From: JAZDOT01 sp043798355
GTDB lineage: Bacteria > Patescibacteriota > Gracilibacteria > Peribacterales > Peribacteraceae
NCBI GenBank assembly: GCA_043798355.1
Contig: JAZDOT010000011.1
Location: 53,955 to 117,954 of the forward strand
Direction: 5' to 3'
Length of the DNA: 64,000 bases
The notes below the pieces were generated by a model. That model searched no databases, was not told where the DNA came from, and was given only the letters and a program-made list of their open reading frames with translations. Position numbers and translations under genes: made by a program. This document shows, in pieces, positions 55,274 through 63,959 of this stretch (positions within the stretch are counted from its first letter, which is position 1; every line of letters starts with the position of its first letter).

Positions 55274-55654
55274 TTACCGCGGCATTTCATTCAATTCGTA
55301 CAAGTCATTGAACCAGCACTTCACCCATCTGCGGCTTCCGAACGAGATACCAGAGCACTCGTCCTTCTGAAGTTCGGCAGGAGCGGCAGCGTGCTCATTC
55401 GTGACTTCCGCATTCTCCGCGCGGCGGGGCGGCACCATCGTCGGGTTCTCGACTTCGCGGTTGATATCGCGGAGCACGGGGATCTCGCGCACGAAGCGAT
55501 CGTTGTGGATCGTGCTCTCCGCGGCGTCATTCGGATCTGCGCCCTTGGAGGCGACCAACTGGGCGTACTGGAGCGTTCCGACACCGATGAGCGTACCGAC
55601 GAGAACGCCTGCGAGGGCAGCCACGACCTGCGCATTAGGCTTGTTATTGGCCAT
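55274..55654 (-). CDS. Small membrane-anchored protein, 126 aa
   Basis: No family recognised. An N-terminal helix (VVAALAGVLVGTLIGVGTLQYA, about residues 10-31) anchors a short soluble tail rich in Glu, Asn and Pro, with two Cys (KDECSGISF, WVKCWFNDL) that may form a disulphide outside the cell. A TATTAT box lies about 25 nt upstream of the ATG. It converges with the sortase gene and may be a cell-envelope component, but that is only context. Confidence 0.65.
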   Translation of the reverse strand: MANNKPNAQVVAALAGVLVGTLIGVGTLQYAQLVASKGADPNDAAESTIHNDRFVREIPVLRDINREVENPTMVPPRRAENAEVTNEHAAAPAELQKDECSGISFGSRRWVKCWFNDLYELNEMPR

Positions 55655-55774
55655 ACTAGAGAGGGGGAAAAGAAATAATATGGGTATGGTTTATTGATAT
55701 AATAACATAATTATATAAAAAACACAATGGATTGTTTTTCCTCTCCGTATAGAGCCTTCGCAAGGACAATGCCT

Positions 55775-55803
55775 GTAGAGGCGCACCGCCGGTACGACTC
55801 TAC
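55775..55803. repeat. 29-bp palindrome, copy 3 (imperfect), after the TraG-like gene
   Basis: GTAGAGGCGCACC-GCC-GGTACGACTCTAC has two uncompensated mismatches. It abuts the stop codon at 55804-55806. Confidence 0.75.
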
Positions 55804-58290
55804 TTAACCGATTCTTCGCAATATCTCCCGGTCGACGAAATCCTTTGCCCGCCCATACGTCAAGCGGCTGAGCTGCTTGAAGGCCTCCGCGGCCTGCGCG
55901 TCTTTTGCGTAGGTTGCGTCCAGCCACGGGCGGGGAACTTCGATGGAGAACGGTCGTGAGGGCTTGCCGTCGATGCAGAGCCTCATGGATCCCTTGAAGG
56001 CATCCATATTCACGAGGTCCTGCTCCGAGAAGACGGGGGCCATCTCCTTCGCGCAGACCTCGGCGTCCTGCGGACCGATCTTGTAGAACATCATCGTGCC
56101 CACGTTGCCGAAGACCGCACCCTTCAGACTGATGTTGCCCGAGAGCTTGTCATCTTTCTCCAACTGGTCGATGTACTGGTGCGCGAGAATGAGGCCGAGG
56201 CGGTACTTGCGGGCCTCGGAGAGGATGGACTCGATACTCTGGGTCACGAAGTTCTGGAACTCATCCACGTAGAGGAAGAAGTCGCGAGGCTTCACGGCAC
56301 CCATTTGCTGGCGGCGCATGGCTGCGACCTGGATCTTGTTCACGAAGATCATGCCGAGCAGCGTGGAGTTGATGTCTCCGATGAGACCTTTGCTCAGGTT
56401 CACGAGGAGGATCTTTCCGCTGTTCATGACATCTGCGATGTCGAAGGCGCTCTTCGTCTGGCCCACAATGTTGCGGATGAGAGTGTTCGTGTAGAACTGG
56501 CCGAACTTCGCGGCGAAGTAGGGGATCATCTCCTGCTTCTCCCGCTGCCCCGTCTGCGCCATCTGTTTCTCCCAGAATGCCCGGACGATCGGGTTTTTTA
56601 CCTTTGTCAGTTTATACTTCTGCCACTCCTCATCCGTGAAGAGCTTCACGAGGTCCGTAATGGCGCCGCCCTCCTCCTCATCCTCCATGAGCGTGAGGCA
56701 TCCGTTGCGGAAGTAGTCTTGGATGCGCGGGCCGAACACCTCGTTGCCGAACATCTTCACCATCATGTTCATGGCGTCGAGTGCGATGAGGTCGCGCTCC
56801 TCGGGGGTTTTGCCTTCGAGGAGGTTCAAGCCCATCGGCCGCCCGGTGTCTGCTGGGTTGAAGTAGATGACGTCATCTGCGCGCTCTCTGGGGATGTAGG
56901 GCAGGAGATTCTCCACCAGCGAGCCGTGCGGGTCGACGACACAGAGACCCCTCTTCTGGTGAAAATCCTGCCGGGCCATGATTTCGATGATGGAGCTCTT
57001 GCCCGTACCCGTTTGACCGATGATGTAGAAGTGCCGGAAACGGTCCTCGTTCTTCATGAAGATTTTGCGCTTCTCGCTACGGTAGGTATTGATGCCGAGG
57101 AAGAGGCCATCCTCCGGGATATCCTTTGGAGACGGGGCGATTTTGAAGTTCTGCCACTTGATCGTGTCCACCTTGTTGTACTTGATATTCGGAAAGTGGA
57201 AGAGGCCGGTCACCTCCGATGTGCCGAGGAGGAGCCGGTGACTGGTGAGTGTGAGGGAGGGGGGATGGCGGGGGGAGCGCCGGATGAACCGCTCAATGGT
57301 CTGGCGGCGATGAGTGAAATGGGGTGCGAAGAAACCGTTACCCCGTACGCTGTTGAACTGACCGAACGCGGCGGCGACCGTGGCAAGGAGCGATTCCGCC
57401 CGTGGACGATTGTCTGCGGACGCGACGATGCGCATCACGCATCGGTATCCAGGCTCACTCGCTTTCTCATCAACGGATTTACTGTACTCTTCCACCATTT
57501 GTGAGACCCGTTCGCCCGTCGCCTGCTCCTCCACTTTAAGCTCCGTCACATCGTCACCGGAGGTGAGCATGCTGAAGGTGGCCGAGAGCCATGTCAGGGG
57601 ATTGAACATACTGCGCCCTCTCTTCTTGGGATTGATGAGGTGCATGGCCTCGTGTTCCAGTTTCCTCTGCCACCCGGATGGAACAGGTTGCAGGATCAGC
57701 TGTACGGCTGCCCCCTCGGTGATTTTCAGCTTGGAGAATGCGTTCGTAATTGTATTGAAGGGATCGCTCTTGAGTTGCTGGTAGGTCCGGAAGACGGAGG
57801 TGAAGGGCTTTTTCGGGAGCAGTACCTGGGCTGCAACGACGGACGAATCCGTGAAGATATTGTAGTCCTCCACCTCGTCGATGATGATGTCCGGGTAGAA
57901 GGACGTAATTTGCTTTTCCATGAGGGGCATGATCCGCCGCGGACAGACGACGAAGAAGAGAATCTCCCCGGCGAGGGCGGCGTATTCCACCGAGAAAAAC
58001 GGCTGCCCCAGCCACCACCGGTTCAGGCGTGTCCGGTGCATGCTGTGGAGCGATTCGTAGAGGTGTTCCATCACGCCGAGCACCTCTTTGAAATCCTGAC
58101 CGGTCGAGAACTTCTCAGATTCGATCTCCTTGTCTTCCTTGCTCTCTTTTTTGGGGACGAGAAACCGCATGAACACCAAGTCGCGTTCGGCGTGATATTC
58201 GCAAGCGAGGCGCGAGAACCAGAACAGGAGCGAGCACAGGATGCCCGCAACGACGCCGACAGCGATGAGGGTGAAAAGAGTGCTCATCAT
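55804..58290 (-). CDS. VirD4/TraG-like coupling ATPase (type IV secretion, TraM-recognition/DUF87 type)
   Basis: The 828-residue protein starts MMSTLFTLIAVGVVAGILCSLLFWF, an N-terminal membrane helix. The middle contains a long region with PGYRCVMRIVASADNRPRAE, as in CPR TraG-like proteins. An ATPase core follows: Walker A IGQTGTGKSSIIEIMA, Walker B DFFLYVDEFQNF, and SEARKYRLGLILAHQYIDQL. Such proteins bring substrates to type IV secretion or conjugation-like pores, or pump DNA. No other secretion gene is adjacent. The ATGATG at 58290 follows TGC-TACAAT by 12 nt. It is divergent from the phospholipase D gene, 20 bp away. Confidence 0.88.
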   Translation of the reverse strand: MMSTLFTLIAVGVVAGILCSLLFWFSRLACEYHAERDLVFMRFLVPKKESKEDKEIESEKFSTGQDFKEVLGVMEHLYESLHSMHRTRLNRWWLGQPFFSVEYAALAGEILFFVVCPRRIMPLMEKQITSFYPDIIIDEVEDYNIFTDSSVVAAQVLLPKKPFTSVFRTYQQLKSDPFNTITNAFSKLKITEGAAVQLILQPVPSGWQRKLEHEAMHLINPKKRGRSMFNPLTWLSATFSMLTSGDDVTELKVEEQATGERVSQMVEEYSKSVDEKASEPGYRCVMRIVASADNRPRAESLLATVAAAFGQFNSVRGNGFFAPHFTHRRQTIERFIRRSPRHPPSLTLTSHRLLLGTSEVTGLFHFPNIKYNKVDTIKWQNFKIAPSPKDIPEDGLFLGINTYRSEKRKIFMKNEDRFRHFYIIGQTGTGKSSIIEIMARQDFHQKRGLCVVDPHGSLVENLLPYIPRERADDVIYFNPADTGRPMGLNLLEGKTPEERDLIALDAMNMMVKMFGNEVFGPRIQDYFRNGCLTLMEDEEEGGAITDLVKLFTDEEWQKYKLTKVKNPIVRAFWEKQMAQTGQREKQEMIPYFAAKFGQFYTNTLIRNIVGQTKSAFDIADVMNSGKILLVNLSKGLIGDINSTLLGMIFVNKIQVAAMRRQQMGAVKPRDFFLYVDEFQNFVTQSIESILSEARKYRLGLILAHQYIDQLEKDDKLSGNISLKGAVFGNVGTMMFYKIGPQDAEVCAKEMAPVFSEQDLVNMDAFKGSMRLCIDGKPSRPFSIEVPRPWLDATYAKDAQAAEAFKQLSRLTYGRAKDFVDREILRRIG

Positions 58291-58302
58291 TGGTATCCTA
58301 CC

Positions 58303-58311
58303 ATTGTAGCA
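58303..58311 (-). promoter_or_regulatory. Extended -10 of the TraG-like gene
   Basis: TGC-TACAAT on the reverse strand. Its T at 58311 overlaps the first base of the divergent phospholipase D start codon, so the two transcription starts compete for the same few bases. Confidence 0.55.
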
Positions 58312-59546
58312 TGAAATATACTCAATCGGTAGCGGCGGAACGCCAAAAACGGCGTATGATTGATTGGTCATTTTTTGATCGATGCCGGAAGATTTTGCAT
58401 GTGCGCGGGGTCCGTACGCTGCTGCGGCTTCTCCTTCGCTTTCTCTTCGGGAAACGCGGTTCACGGCGTCTCCGGGGTCTTCGCCTGTGGTTCCGCATGC
58501 GCACCGAAGTGATCCTCCATGCCCCTCTCCCGGTTCAGCAGAGGCTTGCACGTCACGTCCGCATACGGATTTGGGTGGATGGAACGGAGGCGTTTCCCCG
58601 GATGGTAAAATTGCTCCGGCACGCGCACCACACCGTTCTCGTGCAGATGTTCATCTGGAAGGATGACGATGCCGGGCGACGCATCGCAGCCGCTCTCCTC
58701 GAAGCGGCGGATCGCGGGGTGAAAGTGACGGTCATGAAAGATGCCTCCGGCGACGTGTTCGAGTATCACAAGGATTTCCTCACAACGGCACAGAGCTCTG
58801 ACGGCATCTGGCACCGGTTTTGGCGTCATCGCAATATCTCCGTGGGGTATGGTCTCCACTACGATCATGCCAAGGTCTTCATCATCGATGATCAGACGAT
58901 GCTGGTCGGAGGGATGAACATCGCAGACGAGACGGCGCAGGAGTGGCACGATTTTCTCATCGAACTCAGGGGGGGGCGTTTCGTACAGCACTACCTCACT
59001 GGCCACGATCCGCTGACGTCCGATACGTCTGTTCGGCTTGTGCTCAATACCGAAGAAGCAAAATCAGTGCGCCCCGCTCTCAGGCGACTCCTCCTGGGTG
59101 CCAAGCGGGAGATCATTCTCGAGCAGAGTTATCTGGACGATCGGGAGACCATCGATCTCCTCGCAGAGCGCTCACACGAGGGTATCCGGATCACCCTCAT
59201 CCTTCCTGAAGCGCCGGACGTCTATGCGGATACAAATGCGCGATCAGTTCGTCGGCTCATGGAGCGTTCCGATCTGCGGTACTGTCAGGTGCTCCTGTAT
59301 CCGGCCATGTCGCACGCGAAACTTATTCTCGTCGATCGTGCGCGCGCACTCGTCGGATCGGCGAACATCATGGCATCCTCCCTCGATCGGATGGGCGAGG
59401 TGAATGTCCTCATTGAGGGCCGGTTCTCCAAAGCGATGCGGAAACTCAAGCGCGTGACGCGGAGCGATGTTCTGCAGAGCAGGCCGCTCGTCACCCCGCC
59501 GCGTCTCTTTTGGATCACCCGGTTGCTGACGTGGTGGCCGCTATGA
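58311..59546 (+). CDS. Phospholipase D-family protein (cardiolipin synthase B-like)
   Basis: The 411-residue protein has two HKD motifs: HYDHAKVFIIDDQTMLVGGMNIAD (about residues 185-208) and SHAKLILVDRARALVGSANIMASS (about 335-358). These are the catalytic pair of phosphatidyl transferases. Context before the first motif (MFIWKDDDAGRRIAAALLEAADRGVKVTVMKD) is typical of cardiolipin synthases. The N-terminus is very basic (RTLLRLLLRFLFGKRGSRR) and probably membrane-bound. The ATG at 58311 is preferred; a TACCAT box lies 6 nt upstream. ATG 58356 is an alternative. Its substrate may be phosphatidylglycerol, but CPR bacteria often scavenge lipids, so this is inferred. Confidence 0.9.
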   Translation: MKYTQSVAAERQKRRMIDWSFFDRCRKILHVRGVRTLLRLLLRFLFGKRGSRRLRGLRLWFRMRTEVILHAPLPVQQRLARHVRIRIWVDGTEAFPRMVKLLRHAHHTVLVQMFIWKDDDAGRRIAAALLEAADRGVKVTVMKDASGDVFEYHKDFLTTAQSSDGIWHRFWRHRNISVGYGLHYDHAKVFIIDDQTMLVGGMNIADETAQEWHDFLIELRGGRFVQHYLTGHDPLTSDTSVRLVLNTEEAKSVRPALRRLLLGAKREIILEQSYLDDRETIDLLAERSHEGIRITLILPEAPDVYADTNARSVRRLMERSDLRYCQVLLYPAMSHAKLILVDRARALVGSANIMASSLDRMGEVNVLIEGRFSKAMRKLKRVTRSDVLQSRPLVTPPRLFWITRLLTWWPL

Positions 59547-59574
59547 TCCCCTACGGCATTCCTTCGTAAAAAAT

Positions 59575-60351
59575 CTACTGTAGAGCAGCGCGCACATACT
59601 GGAGAACGGTCGCTCCTGCGAGGTGAGCACCGACGGTCTTGCTCGGGTCCTTCACGAACGGTTGGGTCGTGAGAGCGTTCTCCTCGCGGAATTTCCTCTC
59701 TTTTCCCATCATGATCTTGTCCCAGATCTGTTCGGGCTTGCCCTCCTTCTTGAGCTGTTCGCGCCAGATTTCCTTCTCGTGCTCGACAGCGGAAGACAGA
59801 ACTTCCTCGGGAGTCTTGTAGAGCGGATTCATCGCTGCGGCGTGCATGGCGGCATCCTTCGCAAGGTCGGTCGTCCCTCTGTCGAGGCCGATCACGACGC
59901 CGATCTTGCGGTTCGTGTGGACGTACGTTCCGAGGACGGGGGCGGAGATTCCATAGACATCGCCAAGGGAAATGTTCTCTCCCAGCTTCTGTACGAGGGA
60001 TGGGAGGAGAGAGGCGGCGTAACTCTTCAGTTCATCCGCACCCTTCTTGAGTGCCCGGTCCGCGAAGGATTGGCCGAGCGAAACGAATTCCTCATTCCGT
60101 GCGACGAAATCGGTTTCGCACTTGAGTATGACGAGGACGGCTTCCTGCCCTTCCTGCGCGAGGAAGACGGCACCTTCGCTCTGGTCGCGCAGAGCTTTTT
60201 TCACGGCCTGCGCTTCCCCGCTCTTCTTGAGGATCTCGATGGCTTTCTCTTCATTGCCCTGCGCTTCGTCGAGAGCTTTTTTGCATTGGAGCATGGGGAC
60301 GCCGGTGCGGGCGCGGAGTTCCGATACTTGGGCGGCGGTGACGGGGGACAT
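59575..60351 (-). CDS. tsf: Translation elongation factor Ts
   Basis: EF-Ts releases GDP from EF-Tu. The 258-residue protein has the N-terminal VSELRARTGVPMLQCKKALDEAQGNEEKAIEILKKSGEA and the conserved TDFVARNEEF motif, followed by the dimerisation core. The sequence is intact. The leader CCCCAATCCCC directly before the ATG is the same as for rpsB, and a hexamer array separates the two genes. It follows rpsB in the usual rpsB-tsf order. Confidence 0.97.
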   Translation of the reverse strand: MSPVTAAQVSELRARTGVPMLQCKKALDEAQGNEEKAIEILKKSGEAQAVKKALRDQSEGAVFLAQEGQEAVLVILKCETDFVARNEEFVSLGQSFADRALKKGADELKSYAASLLPSLVQKLGENISLGDVYGISAPVLGTYVHTNRKIGVVIGLDRGTTDLAKDAAMHAAAMNPLYKTPEEVLSSAVEHEKEIWREQLKKEGKPEQIWDKIMMGKERKFREENALTTQPFVKDPSKTVGAHLAGATVLQYVRAALQ

Positions 60352-60382
60352 GGGGATTGGGGATTGGAATAGTAGAGATGAG

Positions 60383-60426
60383 GGCTAAGGCTAAGGCTAA
60401 GGCTAAGGTTAAGGTTAAGGTTAAGG
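60383..60426. repeat. Hexamer array between rpsB and tsf
   Basis: About seven GGCTAA/GGTTAA units. On the reverse strand the last Pro codon and stop codon of rpsB (CCT-TAA) form part of the repeat. Confidence 0.85.
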
Positions 60427-61131
60427 TGCGGGGACAGGCTCAGCTTTCGTTTTGGACGGGGCGTTCTTCATCTCGGTCAGGATGGTCGTGAGGATGATGT
60501 AGAGGGATTTCACGGCGTCGTCGTTGGCAGGGATGAGCGCGGTGAAATCGTCGGGATTGGCAATGGAATCGCAGATGCCGAAGAGCGGAATAGCGAGCTT
60601 CTTCGTTTCCAGAACCGCCACACGATCACGGACGGCATCGACGACGAAGACGGCGTCGGGAAGCTGTGACATGGCGGCCACGCCCGAGAAGGCGGCATCC
60701 AGCTTGGCCAGCTTCTTGCGCAGATCCAGCTGTTCCTTCTTCGTGTACTTCTCCACTTCGCCGGTCTGGAATGACTGCTGGAGATCGAGATAGTACTTCA
60801 GGCGCCGCTTGATGGTGGACCAGTTCGTGAGGAGCCCCGGGATCCACTTCTTCGTGACGATGGGCTGGTGGAGTTCGCGTCCGATCTCTTCGATGAGAGG
60901 GATGCTCTGCTGTTTCGTCGAGACGAAGAGAATGGTTTTTCCTTCCGTTTGCAGTTTTCGAAGCTGAGCGCAGACATCCTCAAGGTGCTTCTTCGTTTCC
61001 GTGATATCGAAGAGGTGGATGCCTTTCTGAACGCCGTAGAGGTAGGGCTTCATCTTCGGGTTCCATTTCTCTTTACGGTGTCCGATGTGACACGCAGCGG
61101 CGACGAGCTCGGTATCGGTGGGGAAAGACAT
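60421..61131 (-). CDS. rpsB: 30S ribosomal protein S2
   Basis: S2 binds the 30S head-body junction. The 236-residue protein has the family core: HIGHRKEKWNPKMKPYLYGVQKGIHLFDI, ILFVSTKQQS, KWIPGLLTN, PDAVFVVDAVRD and LFGICDSIANPDDFTALIPANDDA. The C-terminal tail (KTKAEPVPAP) ends within a hexamer array. Start at 61131 follows CCCCAATCCCC, as in tsf. It is separated from the preceding genes by another hexamer array and about 330 bp without a gene. Confidence 0.97.
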   Translation of the reverse strand: MSFPTDTELVAAACHIGHRKEKWNPKMKPYLYGVQKGIHLFDITETKKHLEDVCAQLRKLQTEGKTILFVSTKQQSIPLIEEIGRELHQPIVTKKWIPGLLTNWSTIKRRLKYYLDLQQSFQTGEVEKYTKKEQLDLRKKLAKLDAAFSGVAAMSQLPDAVFVVDAVRDRVAVLETKKLAIPLFGICDSIANPDDFTALIPANDDAVKSLYIILTTILTEMKNAPSKTKAEPVPAP

Positions 61132-61146
61132 GGGGATTGGGGAGAG

Positions 61147-61184
61147 GGTTAAGGTTAAGGTTAAGGCTAAGGTTAAGTTTAAGG
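61147..61184. repeat. Hexamer array upstream of rpsB
   Basis: GGTTAA/GGCTAA units, about six copies, ending at a GTTTAAGG. Only the CCCCAATCCCC leader (with CTCT) separates it from the rpsB ATG. Confidence 0.85.
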
Positions 61185-61461
61185 ACTTCGCGAGTTCGAA
61201 GGAGTACGCGGTGGAGGGATCCTTGGGGCTTAGTTCCGGCGTCTTTTCACATGGTGCGGAGGATTTCCGGTAGGGTCACCCTTCGACTCCCCCGCATGCG
61301 CGGGGTCGCTCAGGGTGGTCCCTTTGGGACCAGGACCGCAGTGATCGGTCGGAGTGCAGGCGGGAGTGTAGGGGAGTGGAGGAAATGGGGCAAATGGAAA
61401 AAACGAGAAATTTATCTGAGAATCGTTGCCCCCCCCTCGTTCTTCTGCTTCACTTTCCTCT
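61185..61461. other. Intergenic hairpin-rich region upstream of rpsB
   Basis: It contains CCTTCGACTCCCCCGCATGCGCGGGG...GCTCAGGG-type inverted sequence (about 61279-61314) and a perfect GGTCCC-TTT-GGGACC hairpin (61317-61331). No promoter for rpsB is convincing. The first element resembles the CCTTCGACTGCGCTCAGGA motif before glyS. Confidence 0.55.
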
Positions 61462-61578
61462 ATGTTGACCATGCCTGCCGCAGTTCATGCCATCGTCATT
61501 TTTCATCTCGTAGGGAATGCGATTGCGGTGGGGTATCTCTCGCACCTCATTTCGAGGAAGGTGCTGAAGAGATCATGA
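61462..61578 (+). CDS. Small membrane protein, 38 aa
   Basis: ATG at 61462 opens MLTMPAAVHAIVIFHLVGN followed by AIAVGYLSHLISRKVLKRS and a stop. One amphipathic-to-hydrophobic helix is followed by a basic tail, as in small inner-membrane proteins. A second ATG at 61471 is possible. No promoter is clear. It is one of three candidate micro-proteins in the window. Confidence 0.4.
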   Translation: MLTMPAAVHAIVIFHLVGNAIAVGYLSHLISRKVLKRS

Positions 61579-61839
61579 ATTGCGGATGGTTCGGTTGGGG
61601 GGCATTTTGCTGAGTAGGTTGAGCGCAAAGAGAACATCGCGGAGTGTCAGGGATGGTACATCAAGAAGCTGACAAAGATCATGGCGTGTTGTCTCTGTTC
61701 TTTTTTTGAGAGGAGCTGATTCTCCTCCAAAGCGGAGACGTGGAATCCTAATATCTGTGCGATGTTCGTGTCGGCAGAATGGGCGGTTTCTCTGGAGCAT
61801 TTGTTGAATGGGAAAACGATGGTGGCGGATTGTAAGCAT
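61573..61839 (-). CDS. Possible small protein, 88 aa, unrecognised
   Basis: The ATG at 61839 follows TATTCT by 6 nt, the same layout as several leaderless genes here. The product is basic, with His and Arg clusters (MLTIRHHRFPIQQMLQRNRPFCRHEHRTD) and a helical C-terminus (LCQLLDVPSLTLRDVLFALNLLSKM). No family is recognised. The overlapping frame at 61647-61943 has no such signal and is less likely. Confidence 0.35.
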   Translation of the reverse strand: MLTIRHHRFPIQQMLQRNRPFCRHEHRTDIRIPRLRFGGESAPLKKRTETTRHDLCQLLDVPSLTLRDVLFALNLLSKMPPNRTIRNS

Positions 61840-62020
61840 GGCTGGAGAATAGTCAATGGAATGGAGCAAATACTCTGAGGAATTTTCAAGGTCTTTCCCG
61901 CCCGTTCCACCTGGTCATGGAACCGGAAATGGGGCTCATACAAGCCAAAGAATTATATGCATATCCATTTTCTTTCAGAGGTGGATTTCCCTTTGCGTTT
62001 TCCAGTACCATCATGTGCCC

Positions 62021-62563
62021 ATGCCAAACAAGGACGACAATGCGCCGACGACAAAGAGAGATTTAGCTCTTCTCAAAAGAGCTACGAAGAAAGACGTTGT
62101 CTTGTTTAGGAGGGAAATCAAACGAGACATGACCTCTTTGCGAGGGGATTTCTCTTCACTCAAGCAGGATTTCTCTTTCCTTAGGAAAGACTTCGGCAAT
62201 CTCAGGGGAGATATGCAGCGGTGGAAAGATGAAATCAAAGATCACTTCGATCTCGTCGCAGAGAACATCCATCGCGAGGTTGCAGGGGCCAATCGTGATG
62301 AGATCGAGGCGATCAAAGATCGTGGCTCCAATCACGAGCAGCGGATCCGCTATCTGGAACAGGTGACGGGGGTCGCCTGTATAAAACGTCGTTACCTCCG
62401 GAGTCTTTCTATAATCACTCCAATGTTCACCCGTTCCTGTTTCAGGGAATCGCGGTCGCGTATGGTCACCGTATCCTTCTCTCCCTGTTCTTTATCCTCT
62501 CCGATCGTGCCGAAGTCCACGGTGATGCACTGCGGTGTGCCGATCTCGTCCTGTCTCCTGTAG
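62021..62563 (+). CDS. Coiled-coil protein overlapping the glyS 3' end, possibly frameshifted
   Basis: The first 120 residues form a long charged coiled coil (MPNKDDNAPTTKRDLALLKR, FSSLKQDFSFLRKDFGNLRGDM, HEQRIRYLEQVTG), a type common in small CPR proteins. The remaining about 60 residues are encoded by DNA antisense to glyS and look non-native (Ser, Cys and Arg rich). A single-base difference in the GGGGG run at 62368-62372 would instead give a stop at 62382-62384, 8 bp before the glyS stop. That end is more natural. It may be a sequencing error, a recent frameshift or a true extension. Confidence 0.55.
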   Translation: MPNKDDNAPTTKRDLALLKRATKKDVVLFRREIKRDMTSLRGDFSSLKQDFSFLRKDFGNLRGDMQRWKDEIKDHFDLVAENIHREVAGANRDEIEAIKDRGSNHEQRIRYLEQVTGVACIKRRYLRSLSIITPMFTRSCFRESRSRMVTVSFSPCSLSSPIVPKSTVMHCGVPISSCLL

Positions 62564-63789
62564 CGCTTGCCGATACTGCCCGTGACATCGAAGTCACAGG
62601 TGAGATCGGTCTCATGAACAATTTTCTTGTACAGTTCTTGTGCTTTCGATATGAGATTCTCTTTCTTTGAGAGTGGGAGGATAGCGACGTCGATCGGAGC
62701 GAGGCGCGGATCGAACTTCATGACGGTGCGGACATCTCCATTGGGCAGCTCTTCGTCGGTGTATGCTTCGAGGAGCATGACGAGGACAGTGCGGTCGCAG
62801 CCGAAGCTGGGTTCGATGACATGCGGAATGAATTTTTTGGTTGCATCATCGGGATCGGTGTACTTCATCTCCTCACCCGAGACCTTCTCGTGCTGCGAGA
62901 GATCGTGATCCGTGCGGTTCGCGAGGCCGAAGAGCTCCCCCCATCCCCACGGGAACCGGTATTCAATGTCAATCGTTCTTTTACTATAGAAGCAGAGTTC
63001 CTCAGGGTCATGTTCGCGGATGCGCAGGTTCCCTTCCGCGATGCCGATGCCCGTGTACCACTCCCACACGGCGCTTTTCCATTCCTCGAAGGCGTCGGCG
63101 GCGCGTGCGGGATCGACGAAGTATTCGATCTCCATCTGTTCGAACTCGCGGGTGCGGAAGGTGAAGTTCCCCGGGGTGATCTCGTTCCGGAAGGCTTTTC
63201 CGATCTGTGCGATGCCGAAGGGGAGGCGCGGGCGCATGGTGTTGAGGATATTCTTGAAGTTCACGAAGATGCCTTGCGCGGTCTCGGGGCGCAGGTACAC
63301 GAGAGCGGCATCCTCCTCGACCACGCCCTGATGCGTCTTGAAGAGCATGTTGAATTTCTTGGCAATCGCCCAGTCCCTCTTGCCGCACATGGGGCATGCA
63401 ATTTTCTCGGCCACGAGCATCGGCTGTATCTGCTCCATGGTGAGCACGGTCACGGCTTTTATCCCCAATTTCGTTTCCAGCAGATGATCGCCGCGGAAGC
63501 GGCCGTGGCAGCTCCGGCACTCGACGAGCGGGTCGGTGAAGTTCTTCACGTGTCCGCTCGCTTCCCACACTTTCGGGTTCATGAGGATGGCGGCGTCCAG
63601 ACCCAGCATGTCCGGCCTCTTGTGGACGAAGTTCTTCCACCAGAGGCGCTTGATGCGGTTCTTCAGTTCAACGCCGAGCGGTCCGTAGTCCCACGTATTG
63701 GCGAGACCACCGTAGATTTCCGATCCGGGGAAGATGAATCCTCGTCGTTTGCAGAGGGAGACTAATTGATCGAGGGAGGAGGCAGGCAT
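62392..63789 (-). CDS. glyS: Glycyl-tRNA synthetase, homodimeric class II type
   Basis: GlyRS charges tRNA-Gly. The 465-residue protein is the single-chain archaeal/Gram-positive form rather than the alpha2-beta2 type. It has LCKRRGFIFPGSEIYGG, zinc-ligand pairs (CRSCHGRF, CPMCGKRD), and RPETAQGIFVNF. Motif 2 (GKAFRNEITPGNFTFRTREFEQME), motif 3 (EPSFGCDRTVLVMLLEAY) and the anticodon-binding domain follow. The start at 63789 follows TACATT by 6 nt. The 3' end overlaps the facing coiled-coil gene if that gene extends to 62563. Confidence 0.97.
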   Translation of the reverse strand: MPASSLDQLVSLCKRRGFIFPGSEIYGGLANTWDYGPLGVELKNRIKRLWWKNFVHKRPDMLGLDAAILMNPKVWEASGHVKNFTDPLVECRSCHGRFRGDHLLETKLGIKAVTVLTMEQIQPMLVAEKIACPMCGKRDWAIAKKFNMLFKTHQGVVEEDAALVYLRPETAQGIFVNFKNILNTMRPRLPFGIAQIGKAFRNEITPGNFTFRTREFEQMEIEYFVDPARAADAFEEWKSAVWEWYTGIGIAEGNLRIREHDPEELCFYSKRTIDIEYRFPWGWGELFGLANRTDHDLSQHEKVSGEEMKYTDPDDATKKFIPHVIEPSFGCDRTVLVMLLEAYTDEELPNGDVRTVMKFDPRLAPIDVAILPLSKKENLISKAQELYKKIVHETDLTCDFDVTGSIGKRYRRQDEIGTPQCITVDFGTIGEDKEQGEKDTVTIRDRDSLKQERVNIGVIIERLRR

Positions 63790-63800
63790 GAACGAAATGT

Positions 63801-63850
63801 ATCCTTCGACTGCGCTCAGGACAAGGAATGTAAAATGTAGAATGTAAAAT
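63801..63850. repeat. CCTTCGAC...GCTCAGGA element and TGTAAAATG words upstream of glyS
   Basis: TCCTTCGACTGCGCTCAGGA is immediately followed by AATGTAAAATGTAGAATG words that recur in the hairpin at 50215-50320. The glyS -10 (TACATT, 63796-63801) touches its left end. Confidence 0.6.
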
Positions 63851-63959
63851 GAGTAGGGGGTAACCGCTCACTACCCCTGACATCGTTCGTGCTCATCTTG
63901 CATGAGAAAGCGATTGGATTTGCAATCTGAAGGTGTTTAGGTGTACACAAGAGTTGTAC

